The translations under genes and the position numbers were made by a program. Positions 1 to 6,052 of a DNA stretch of 6,153 bases are shown piece after piece. The stretch spans positions 1 to 6,153 of the forward strand of contig JANXXV010000171.1 in NCBI GenBank assembly GCA_025350445.1, written 5' to 3'. Under the pieces are notes generated by a model, which was not told the DNA's origin, did no database searches, and saw only the letters and a list, made by a program, of their open reading frames with translations. The stretch is from Bryobacteraceae bacterium (GTDB taxonomy: Bacteria; Acidobacteriota; Terriglobia; Bryobacterales; Bryobacteraceae). Positions within the stretch are counted from its first letter, which is position 1, and each line of letters begins with the position of its first letter.

Positions 1-290
1 GGAGAGTCGTTGACGTGGGACAAGCTTCGGCGAAACCTGTTTACGGGCGAAGCGGCATCCGGCATTGAGGTGGCCTGAATCTGTCGGACGGCGGTTGAGC
101 GGAACGTGGGAACCTCGGCTCCGATGTAAACGGAGAAGCTCAAGTGGAAGAACCATGAGAGTGAGAGACGGATGCGGAGCCGAGGGGCGGAACAACCCGT
201 AGTAGCGATGAAGTCCCCGAAACGGGATGGAGCGAAGGGGTTGTGTTATAAAGCTGAATTCAATGGGTCAACCAGCAATGGGAGGAGCCT

Positions 291-727
291 GTGAGTGAGG
301 CGAAGCCGTTTGTAATTTCGAGGTGGGAGGTATGGGAGGCGTATAAGCGAGTCAAAGCAAATAAGGGAGCGGCAGGGGTTGGTATGTGAGCGGCAAGCGA
401 TATCTGAAAGTGGAACCGTCGAAGAAGTCGGTCCAAAGGGAACGGGAGCGGATCAACGACATGACGGATCGCCGTCAGGGTTGTACACCGCTTCCGCGCT
501 TGATTGAGCGGCTGAACCGGCAACTGAAGGGCTGGGCGAACTACTTTTCCTTTGGGTATCCGCGCAAGGCGCACGGCAAGATCGACTGGCATCTCGGCTA
601 TCGGCTGGTTAACCACTTAAAGCATCATCGGAGCCAGCGCCCTTACCAGCTACCGGAGGGGGTGACTTACATGGCGCACTTCCAACGGCTTGGACTCGAG
701 TTTCTTAGGCTCCAGCCCCCGCGATAG
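291..727 (+). pseudogene. ltrA: Group II intron reverse transcriptase/maturase, internal deletion (N-terminus and GIIM domain only)
   Basis: Two pieces of one gene are visible in different frames. The first (GTG 291 to TGA 387-389; frame open from 258) encodes SEAKPFVISRWEVWEAYKRV, then KANKGAAGV, the usual N-terminal lead into the reverse transcriptase domain, which normally continues into GVDG. The second (386-727) begins SGKRYLKVEPSKKSVQ and carries the maturase-specific GIIM/domain X, with RLIERLNRQLKGWANYFSFG and GVTYMAHFQRLGLEFL, ending at TAG 725-727. All reverse transcriptase blocks between them, including the YADD active site, are gone. Family members are normally about 400-600 residues, so roughly 300 or more residues are missing. 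The junction is near 380-386 and is out of frame, so no single fusion protein is made. A free-standing GIIM peptide from the GTG at 386 is formally possible but has no obvious ribosome binding site. Inference: a dead ORF in an intron that could only splice or move with a helper protein. Confidence 0.9.
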
Positions 728-751
728 CCCACTGACGAAGGTTTCACAGGA

Positions 752-784
752 GAGCCGGATGCGGGAAATCTGCATGTCCGGTTC
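752..784 (+). ncRNA. Group II intron domain V (catalytic hairpin)
   Basis: A 33-base hairpin. GAGCCGGA (752-759) pairs over all eight positions with TCCGGTTC (777-784), allowing one G-U pair. It contains the catalytic AGC triad at 753-755. An upper stem built from 760-764 and 769-774 is capped by a GAAA-type loop (765-768), and TG at 775-776 forms the characteristic unpaired bulge. This agrees with the general domain V plan of bacterial group II introns, which binds the catalytic magnesium ions. The lower stem is uninterrupted, so the catalytic core here shows no sign of decay, in contrast with the deleted maturase gene upstream. Confidence 0.85.
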
Positions 785-786
785 GA

Positions 787-822
787 CGAGGGGAGGGGCA
801 CTTCGGTCCCCTCCTACTCTAC
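787..822 (+). ncRNA. Group II intron domain VI (branch-point hairpin) and 3' splice site
   Basis: GAG (788-790) pairs with CTC (817-819), and the run 791-798 pairs with 808-815, closed by a C(UUCG)G tetraloop (801-806). A816 is left unpaired between the two stem segments. It sits seven bases from the proposed intron end at 822, matching the usual position of the lariat branch adenosine. The last two bases are AC, fitting the AY rule for group II intron 3' ends. The 3' exon would start at 823 (CGGCCAATAA). Confidence 0.8.
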
Positions 823-899
823 CGGCCAATAATTCTGCGCCGCCCATGATGAGATCCCGATTGACGCCGGTTAACGCAGATTTTGCGCGGAACCGCAGT

Positions 900-968
900 A
901 TTCTATCTGTCCAGCTATTTCTTGGACACTACACCAGCCTTGAAACGACGAGCCTTGAGCACGCCAAG
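900..968 (+). pseudogene. Possible relic of a tyrosine recombinase C-terminus
   Basis: Translation of this stretch gives ILSVQLFLGHYTSLETTSLE and then HAK. The core LGHYTSLETT (921-950) resembles the LGH-x(n)-TT box near the end of phage/Xer-type tyrosine recombinases, which is normally followed by the nucleophilic tyrosine. Here the expected tyrosine position after TT reads SLEH, so the nucleophile appears to be missing. The H-x-x-R box that should lie about 25 residues upstream is not visible in this frame or in the neighbouring frames. Similarity rests on a single short motif, so chance resemblance is possible. If real, it is a fragment of a decayed integrase next to a mobile intron. Confidence 0.25.
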
Positions 969-1237
969 TTACGCGGAGCGGAATTGGGTATGACAGTTTT
1001 GCCGGATTTCGGATTCCCGAATTTCGGATCCCCGAATTTCGGATACTTTATGATAAGCGGGAAACGCCAGACTTCACAGGCTCAGACTGCCGGGAGGCAC
1101 AGTGGCTGGAAGATAATTCGACCACTGGGCAGGCCGCGATCAAGAGAACTGCTCCCGATTGGTTGGAGCACGAATTCCCGAAGGTGAAACAAGAATTAAT
1201 TCATAAATCCACTCAGCGGCAATGCTTTGGTAAGTGA
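959..1237 (+). pseudogene. Start-less open frame of unknown function, possibly a gene remnant
   Basis: The frame is open from just after a TGA at 956-958 to TGA 1235-1237. It has no ATG, GTG or TTG start that would give a sizeable product. It begins with a five-residue repeat (FRIPE, FRIPE, FRIL) encoded by the 15-bp tandem repeat, then runs into charged, protein-like sequence such as APDWLEHEFPKVKQELIHK. The composition looks more like a real protein tail than a random frame, but I recognise no domain. It overlaps the recombinase-like stretch only at its edge and in another frame. It may be the end of a gene whose beginning was lost when mobile DNA was inserted, or simply a chance opening. 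Confidence 0.2.
1006..1044. repeat. 15-bp tandem repeat, about 2.6 copies
   Basis: ATTTCGGATTCCCGA (1006-1020) is followed directly by ATTTCGGATCCCCGA (1021-1035) and a partial third copy ATTTCGGAT (1036-1044). The two full copies differ by one base. The unit is a multiple of three, so every frame is preserved. In the 959-1237 frame it gives FRIPE repeats. Confidence 0.9.
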
Positions 1238-1370
1238 CTTATGATACGTTCGGCAAAAAAACCCGGCTCCGAATCAACCTCCAACTCCCCCCCGCCATCC
1301 TAGACGAATTCCAATCCACTCAGTCCTCGCCACGCCCCTGCCAAAAATTTCCAGCACAGAAACAAATCGC

Positions 1371-1379
1371 TGATAAAAT
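1371..1379 (+). promoter_or_regulatory. Candidate extended -10 promoter for the FG-GAP/TPR operon
   Basis: TGATAAAAT fits the extended -10 pattern TGnTATAAT with one mismatch. No good -35 hexamer lies 16-18 bases upstream, which extended -10 promoters tolerate. Transcription would start about 1386, only a few bases before the GTG at 1391, giving a near-leaderless message. The same bases form a small inverted repeat GATAA-AA-TTATC (1372-1383). AT-rich sequence stands out here against a GC-rich background. Confidence is limited because the match is short. Confidence 0.35.
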
Positions 1380-1390
1380 TATCATTCTCT

Positions 1391-2953
1391 GTGCGTCGAC
1401 TTCTCTTATTGCCCCTGGCGTTCCTGGCTCTAGCCGCCCGTGGAACCTGGGAAAGCGTTCCCCTGCACTTCACGCTCTTCACCGGCGAAGGCCCGCGAAA
1501 ATATCTTCCAGCCACCATGCCCGGCGGAATAGCGGTCTTCGATTACGACGGCGACGGCCGTCTCGATCTCTTCTTTCCCAATGGCGCCGAACTGCCTTCG
1601 GGCCGCAAGACCAAACCCGCTCACTCCAACCGCCTGCTGCGAAACGTGTCCGTTCGTAACGAAGGAACCCTGCGCTTTCAAGACCGCACCATCGAAACCG
1701 GCCTCGGCGGAACAGGCTACGATACTGCCGCGGCCGCCGGTGATTTTGACGGCGATGGGCGCGTCGATCTGTTAGTCTGCGGACTGCGCGGCGTCACCCT
1801 CTATCGCAATCAGCCCGACGGCACCTTCGCCGACGTCACCGCCAAGAGCGGCATCGATAACCACGGGCGCTGGGCCACCGGCGCGGCGTGGCTGGACATC
1901 GATAACGACGGCCGCCTCGACCTCTTCATCGTCAACTACGTTCGCTGGGATCCTTCCTCGGAGCGGGCCTGCGTGGTCGACGGGAAGCCCGATTTCTGCC
2001 ACCCGCGCTTTTATGACCCGCAACCGAATGCCCTGTTCCGCAACAACGGCGACGGCACATTCACCGATATTTCCGAATCCTCCGGCATCGCCGCGCACAA
2101 GGGGAAGGGCATGGCCGTGGCCGTTGCCGATTTCGACGGCGATGGCTTGGTGGATATCTTCGTCACCAACGACCGGGTATTCAATTTTCTGTTCCATAAC
2201 CTGGGCGGCGGGCGATTCAGCGAAATTGCACTGGAGACCGGTGTCGCGGCGCCACTCAGCGGAGATCCCCCGTCATCCATGGGCGTCAGTGCACAGGATT
2301 ACGACAACGACGGCAAGCCCGATCTCATTTACACTGCACTACGCGATGAGACCTTCCCGTTCTATAGGAACCTGGGCCGCGAGTTCGACGAAGTAGGCGC
2401 ACGCACTAGATTGGACTTTCTCACGCGGCCGATGGCGGGTTGGGGCATCGTCCTGGCGGACCTGGACAATGACGGGTGGAAAGATATCGCCGTCGCCCGC
2501 AGCGGAGTGCTCTCGATCAATGGATCGAAGGGCAGCTTGCAACCGGAGCCTGTTTCGTGGTTCCGCAATGAAGCGGGCAAGCGCTTTTCCGCCGGTCCGC
2601 CGCTGCCCGCCCCGCCTGCCATGTATCGCGGTTTGGTGGCGGCGGATTTCAACGGCGATGGGTGCCTGGATCTCGTGGTCACCGCGTTGAATGCCCCGGC
2701 GCGGATCCTGCGGAATTCCTGCAGCGGCAACTGGCTGGCGGTGAACGTCACCGGCGCCGGCGCGCGGGTGAGGGTTGGCGCACAGTGGGGACACGCGACC
2801 ACGGCGACCGGTTATGCGTCGTCCTGCGCCTGCCCGCTACACTTCGGATTGGGGAGCCGGACGCAAACCGATGTCGAGATCATCTGGCCGGATGGCCGCC
2901 GCAAAACGATGCCTGACGTGAAAGCCAATCAAACGTTGACGGTGACGCCTTGA
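1391..2953 (+). CDS. Secreted FG-GAP/VCBS repeat protein with C-terminal ASPIC/UnbV domain (CRTAC1-like)
   Basis: A 520-residue protein. Residues 1-16 (MRRLLLLPLAFLALAA) form a signal peptide with a likely cleavage after LALA or nearby, so the product is exported. Seven calcium-binding DxDxDG-type repeats are visible: DYDGDGRLD (51-59), DFDGDGRVD (118-126), DIDNDGRLD (169-177), DFDGDGLVD (247-255), DYDNDGKPD (303-311), DLDNDGWKD (357-365) and DFNGDGCLD (419-427). This number is what a seven-bladed FG-GAP beta-propeller needs. Residues about 446-520 match the ASPIC/UnbV domain, with GNWLAV, LHFGLG (483-488) and IIWPDGRRKTMPDVKANQTL. The segment C194-x8-C203 followed by NALFRNNGDGTFTDIS is typical of bacterial CRTAC1-like proteins. 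The start is GTG, chosen because it leads directly into the signal peptide; no Shine-Dalgarno is evident. The stop overlaps the downstream TPR gene. The family is common in acidobacteria and planctomycetes, with adhesion or extracellular binding roles proposed but no reaction known. Confidence 0.92.
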   Translation: MRRLLLLPLAFLALAARGTWESVPLHFTLFTGEGPRKYLPATMPGGIAVFDYDGDGRLDLFFPNGAELPSGRKTKPAHSNRLLRNVSVRNEGTLRFQDRTIETGLGGTGYDTAAAAGDFDGDGRVDLLVCGLRGVTLYRNQPDGTFADVTAKSGIDNHGRWATGAAWLDIDNDGRLDLFIVNYVRWDPSSERACVVDGKPDFCHPRFYDPQPNALFRNNGDGTFTDISESSGIAAHKGKGMAVAVADFDGDGLVDIFVTNDRVFNFLFHNLGGGRFSEIALETGVAAPLSGDPPSSMGVSAQDYDNDGKPDLIYTALRDETFPFYRNLGREFDEVGARTRLDFLTRPMAGWGIVLADLDNDGWKDIAVARSGVLSINGSKGSLQPEPVSWFRNEAGKRFSAGPPLPAPPAMYRGLVAADFNGDGCLDLVVTALNAPARILRNSCSGNWLAVNVTGAGARVRVGAQWGHATTATGYASSCACPLHFGLGSRTQTDVEIIWPDGRRKTMPDVKANQTLTVTP

Positions 2954-3795
2954 CCATCCTGCTGGCGTTGATGCTGTTCCAGGACGCCGCATCGCTATCG
3001 CAGAGCGGCGCGCGCGCCCTGCGCGAATCCAGATTCGGCGACGCCGAGCAAGCGTACAGGCAACTGGTGCAGCGGGAGCCTGAGAATCCGATGTGGCGAA
3101 TGAACCTGGGGATCGTTCTGGATTCCGCAGGCCGATACGAGGAAGCAATCCCCCAGTTCCAGGCATTCCTCAACGCCAGGCCGCAGCCTGGCGCCATTCA
3201 CTGGATGACTGGCCTGGCGTATCTCAAGCTTCGCCAATCCTGCGAAGCGATTGCCCTACTGGAAAAGGCAAAGCAGTGGGACGCGCGTAGAGCAACCGTC
3301 GACCTGGGTGACGCCTACCTCGGCTGCGACCGCTTTGAGCAGGCGGCGCGAACCTATGAGTCGGCGCTCGCGTTCGGCAGCCGTGATGGCAAGCTCGCGC
3401 GGCAGACGGCGCATTGCTACTGGCGTGCGCGGCTCTATCCGCAAGCCAGGAAGATGTTTGCTCCGCTGGCAGCTTCCTTCGCCGGTGACCCGGAATTCCA
3501 ATACGAGTACGGCGATACACTGGCGCGGCTGGAAGGGCCCGAGGCAGGTTTGCCCTTCTTATTGAAGGCGGCCGGAGCCGTCCCGGAAATGCCAGGCGCG
3601 CGGGGCGAGGCGGGAAAGGCACTGTTGGCGGTGGGACGGGCCGGCGAGGCAATCCCGCATCTACAGGCGGCCTCGGAAAAGGATCCAACGCTGTTGCTGG
3701 CTCTCTCTCGAGCCTATCGCCAGACTGGCCGGACGGCGGATGCCCAACGGGCGCAAGAGGAGTACCGCAGTAAGGTGGGAGCCGGGAAAGACTGA
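2950..3795 (+). CDS. TPR-repeat protein, probably exported, coupled to the FG-GAP gene
   Basis: A 281-residue protein built almost entirely of tetratricopeptide repeats, which are helical hairpins used for protein-protein contacts. Clear units are about 15-46 (ARALRESRFGDAEQAYRQLV), 47-80 (NLGIVLDSAGRYEEAIPQF), 82-112, 115-146 (LGDAYLGCDRFEQAARTYES), 148-180, 182-212, 216-245 (GKALLAVGRAGEAIPHLQAA) and 247-275 (ALSRAYRQTGRTADAQRA). The first 12 residues, MTILLALMLFQD, are hydrophobic and look like a short signal or membrane-targeting segment, although the usual positive charge is absent. The TTG start at 2950 overlaps the upstream TGA as TTGA, which points to translational coupling; GGTGA at 2941-2945 could serve as a weak ribosome binding site. 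An ATG at 2971 is an alternative start but would cut the hydrophobic segment. No enzymatic domain is seen. Inference: it acts beside the exported FG-GAP/ASPIC partner, perhaps as a scaffold in the cell envelope. Confidence 0.85.
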   Translation: MTILLALMLFQDAASLSQSGARALRESRFGDAEQAYRQLVQREPENPMWRMNLGIVLDSAGRYEEAIPQFQAFLNARPQPGAIHWMTGLAYLKLRQSCEAIALLEKAKQWDARRATVDLGDAYLGCDRFEQAARTYESALAFGSRDGKLARQTAHCYWRARLYPQARKMFAPLAASFAGDPEFQYEYGDTLARLEGPEAGLPFLLKAAGAVPEMPGARGEAGKALLAVGRAGEAIPHLQAASEKDPTLLLALSRAYRQTGRTADAQRAQEEYRSKVGAGKD

Positions 3796-3935
3796 CCCCG
3801 CCGCGCCTACGCCGGTTAAAAGCGCAAAAGCCGCACTCCGGCGGCGCCAAGCGAAAAAGGTTCCTCGCTGTCAGTCGTGGGTTGGGGCGAAAGCCGGTTA
3901 CTATGGCTGAACGCGTATGGTGAGGTCGCGCAGCT
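3796..3935. other. Intergenic region, probable ISL3 left end lies here
   Basis: No gene is seen. The end of the operon and the beginning of the ISL3 fragment must meet somewhere in this stretch, but I cannot identify the terminal inverted repeat because the matching right end has been lost. A weak hairpin GCCGC/GCGGC lies near 3830-3845, without a T-run, so a Rho-independent terminator for the TPR gene is not supported. GCCGGTTA occurs twice (3811-3818 and 3893-3900). It does not flank an element and is probably fortuitous. Confidence 0.4.
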
Positions 3936-4331
3936 ATTAAAGAAAATGAACTCTTCCAGGCCGCTTTCGGTATTGTGCCTCCCTGGCTGGTGAGTCGATG
4001 TAGCTTTATGGTCGAGTCGGGAAAGCGGGACATTTATCCGGACTTTCCACGTGGCTCGGCTTTCCCTTGTGCGGTGTGCGGAGACGAGGGGAAGGCCTAC
4101 GATACGGAAACTCTCACTTGGCGCCACCTGAACTTCTTCCAACATCAAGCCTATCTCCATGCCCGAACTCCCCGGGTTCAGTGTTCCCGCTGTGGTGTTC
4201 ATCGGATCGCTGTGCCGTGGGCGAGACCGGACAGCGGCTTCACTTTGCTGTTTGAAGCCTTTATCCTGCAACTTGCCAAGGCGATGCCTCTCCTCGCCAT
4301 CGCACGCCTAGCGGGAGTTTACAAGTTATAG
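3936..4331 (+). pseudogene. ISL3-family transposase, N-terminal fragment
   Basis: Translation gives ELFQAAFGIVPPWLVSRCSF, then DFPRGSAFPCAVCG, TWRHLNFFQHQAYLHARTPR and VPWARPDSGFTLLFEA, the standard N-terminus of ISL3-family (IS204/IS1001/IS1096/IS1165) transposases. A zinc-binding module is formed by CAVC and CSRC: C32/C35 and C70/C73, counting the GTG at 3975 as residue 1. Only the zinc finger and the beginning of the helix-turn-helix region remain. The frame diverges after ARLAGVY and stops at 4329-4331, so the whole DDE catalytic domain is missing from a protein that is normally about 400 residues or more. The family-like reading extends upstream of GTG 3975 to ATT at 3936 (IKENELFQ), after a TGA at 3921-3923. 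ATT stands where a Met codon would be expected, so the start may also be mutated. This is a dead insertion-sequence fragment. Confidence 0.85.
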
Positions 4332-4624
4332 GCAGACCTCCGAGGCTGGCCTCCTCGGCTCTCGATTTGTAGCCCTCCCCATCCCTCTGAAGAATAAAGA
4401 GTTAACTCAAACGGTCCGCCATGCAGGCTGCGGGTTTCTTGTGCTTCAATCTGTATGACCTAACGAACTAGCTTTTACACGCCCCCTACCCCGCAATCGC
4501 CATGCGTGAGGCCGCAGTTTCTGTATCCCTGCATTTATGGCATACAAGTCACTATTTCGACCCTTGGCAGTCCCCCAAACATTTTCCTGTTGATTTGGTT
4601 GTGAAATCGTCGTATGACCTAAGC
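4332..4624. other. Junction region between two insertion-sequence remnants
   Basis: No coding sequence is supported. The IS1634-type frame is open back to 4502, but those 41 extra residues (MREAAVSVSLHLWHTSHYFD and onwards) do not look like the family N-terminus. The left end of the IS1634-type element should be in this stretch, but its terminal repeat cannot be matched because the right end is lost. A hairpin CCGAGG (4340-4345) / CCTCGG (4353-4358) with a seven-base loop lies directly after the ISL3 fragment. An 11-base repeat is listed separately. Confidence 0.5.
4453..4622. repeat. Direct repeat GTATGACCTAA, two copies
   Basis: GTATGACCTAA occurs at 4453-4463 and again at 4612-4622, the second copy ending two bases before the ATG of the IS1634-type transposase. 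The spacing is 159 bases. The copies could be transposase- or regulator-binding sites in the left part of the element. An 11-base match at this distance is also within what chance could give over a window of this size. Confidence 0.4.
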
Positions 4625-6052
4625 ATGCCGAGCCTCACCCCAAAAATCATCGGCGGCCACACCTATTACTACGCCCGCTATTGCCAGCGCGTCGATGGCA
4701 AGCCCAAGATCGTCCGCCAAGTCTACCTCGGCAAGATCGACGATCTAGTCGCCGCCGCCGAGCACTCCCAGCAGCCGCCCCAGCCGCTGGAAACGGAGGT
4801 GGCCGCTTTCGCCGATATCGCCGCTCTATTCGACATCGCCCAGCGCCTGGATCTTGTCCAGTTGCTCGATTCCATCCTCCCGGCCAAGCGCCACCAGGGC
4901 CTCTCCACCGGCCAGTACTTGCTGCTGGCCGCCATCAACCGCGCCGTTTCCCCCTCCAGTAAACTGCAATTCGCCGACTGGTACCGGCAAACTACTTTGA
5001 CTCGCCTGCTGCCCGCCGATCCATCTGCGCTGTCTTCACAGAACTTCTGGAACCATATGGATCTTGTCACCGCCGATCACGTCCTCGCATGCGAAAAACA
5101 AATCACCCAGCGTCTCATCCAGCGCTTTCAACTCGATCTCCGCGCCCTGGTCTACGACGGCACCAATTTCTTCACCTACATCAATACCCGCACTCCCGCC
5201 GAACTTCCGCAGCGTGGGCATAATAAGCAGAAACGCACGGATCTGCGCCAAGTCAGCCTTGGTCTGCTCGTCAGCGCCGATTTCCACATCCCTTTGTTCC
5301 ACAAGGTTTACGCCGGCAATGTTAACGACAGCACCGAATTCCGAACCATCACGGCGGAACTCTCCACCCATTACCGCCAACTGGCCGAATCCTGCGATCA
5401 CATCACCCTGGTTTTTGACAAAGGCAACAATAGCGGCGAGGCCTTTGCGTCTCTCCAAAACACGCCCTTTCATTTCGTGGGATCGCTGGTCCCCTCTCAG
5501 CATTCCGAGTTGCTGGCCATTTCCCGAAAACAGTTCCGCACGCTCACTCAGTCTGGCCTGGAAGGAGTGGAAGTCTATCGCGCCCAAAAGAAAGTCTTCG
5601 GTCAACCGCGCACCATTGTAGTGACCTTTAATCGGCACCTGTACGACGGACAACTCCAGGGGCTAACCGCTCACCTGGCCAAGGCGCGGCGGAAGTTGCT
5701 CGACCTGCAAACGCTGTTGCAACGCCGCCGGGACGGCATAGTGAAGGGCGGCAAGGCCCCCACGCTGGATTCGGTGAAAAAACAGATCCATACGATCTGC
5801 TCGGCCCAGTTCGTGGGGAAGGTCTTGAACGCCGAGGTTCAGGAAGTCACGAAAGGCAATGCGTTTTCAACTCTTGCGCCACTGGAACTCACTTTCAGCA
5901 CCGACCAAGCGGCCCTTGCCGAACTATGCCGCGTCCAGTTCGGCAAAACCATTCTATTTACCGACAACGCAGGCTGGGCCGATGAAGAGATTGTCCTGGC
6001 TTACCGCTCCCAATACCACATTGAGGATGCATTCAAAACAAGGCTCCTCTGA
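4625..6052 (+). pseudogene. IS1634-family (IS4-like DDE) transposase, C-terminally truncated
   Basis: Begins MPSLTPKIIGGHTYYYARYC, a typical IS1634-family N-terminus; ATG 4625 was chosen because the upstream extension to 4502 lacks family resemblance. The DDE residues are D178 in ALVYDGTNFFTY, D265 in LVFDKGNNS and E467 in YRSQYHIEDAF. The conserved RGHNKQKRTDLRQVSLGLLV (197-216) and YAGNVNDSTEF (229-239) are present. The frame leaves the family pattern right after EDAFK and stops at 6050-6052, giving 475 residues where relatives have about 550 or more. Lost are the lysine of the Y-R-E-K signature (normally FKQMK) and the C-terminal helices. A one-base shift gives FKQ and then GSSEESVGN, which still does not restore the family sequence, so this is a junction with other DNA rather than a simple frameshift. 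The active-site triad is retained, but activity is doubtful. Host codon usage looks similar to the operon genes. Confidence 0.9.

Larger units (their letters stand above)
1..822 (+). mobile_element. Group II intron, 3' portion, with internally deleted maturase gene
   Basis: Seen: positions 1 to about 257 carry purine-rich, structured sequence of the kind found in group II intron domains I-III, including the stretch AACCCGTAGTAGCGATGAAG (193-212), followed by a remnant of an intron-encoded maturase in the domain IV position and then domains V and VI. The 3' boundary is placed at 822 because domain VI pairs cleanly, carries an unpaired adenosine at 816 (seven bases from the end, the usual branch-point distance) and the intron then ends in AC. 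The conserved GUGYG 5' end is not seen, so the element starts outside the window. Known: such introns are self-splicing ribozymes that move by target-primed reverse transcription. Inference: the RNA may still fold and splice, but this copy cannot make its own reverse transcriptase. Confidence 0.88.
823..1370. other. Gene-poor interval between intron and operon
   Basis: No intact gene is convincing here on either strand. It holds a short recombinase-like stretch (900-968), a 15-bp tandem repeat (1006-1044) and a start-less open frame (959-1237), each listed separately. An 11-base sequence, AATCCACTCAG, occurs twice (1206-1216 and 1313-1323), with no element between the copies that would make it a target-site duplication. 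Longer open frames that cross the intron end, such as the one running from 690 to 1187, start inside ribozyme sequence and have no family resemblance over most of their length. The interval looks like decayed accessory DNA plus the upstream region of the 1391 gene. Confidence 0.6.

Noticed and set aside
690..1187. A 165-codon plus-strand open frame crossing the intron end
   Set aside because: It starts inside the maturase and domain V/VI sequence and runs through the splice site. Only the short recombinase-like stretch inside it resembles a known protein.
1206..1323. Direct repeat AATCCACTCAG (1206-1216 and 1313-1323) as a target-site duplication
   Set aside because: The 96 bases between the copies have no inverted ends or coding content, and an 11-base match at this spacing can occur by chance.
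3811..3900. GCCGGTTA twice, the right length for an ISL3 target duplication
   Set aside because: Both copies lie on the same side of the transposase fragment and flank only 74 bases, so they cannot bracket the element.
3224..4033. A 269-codon minus-strand open frame opposite the TPR and ISL3 genes
   Set aside because: Its composition is dominated by Pro, Arg and Ala as expected for the antisense of GC-rich coding DNA, and the plus strand carries recognisable TPR and ISL3 domains over the same bases.
4340..4358. Hairpin CCGAGG/CCTCGG as a Rho-independent terminator
   Set aside because: There is no T-run after the stem and the gene upstream is a dead fragment.
5036..5653. A 205-codon minus-strand open frame inside the IS1634-type gene
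   Set aside because: It is an antisense shadow of a clear DDE transposase and shows no domain of its own.
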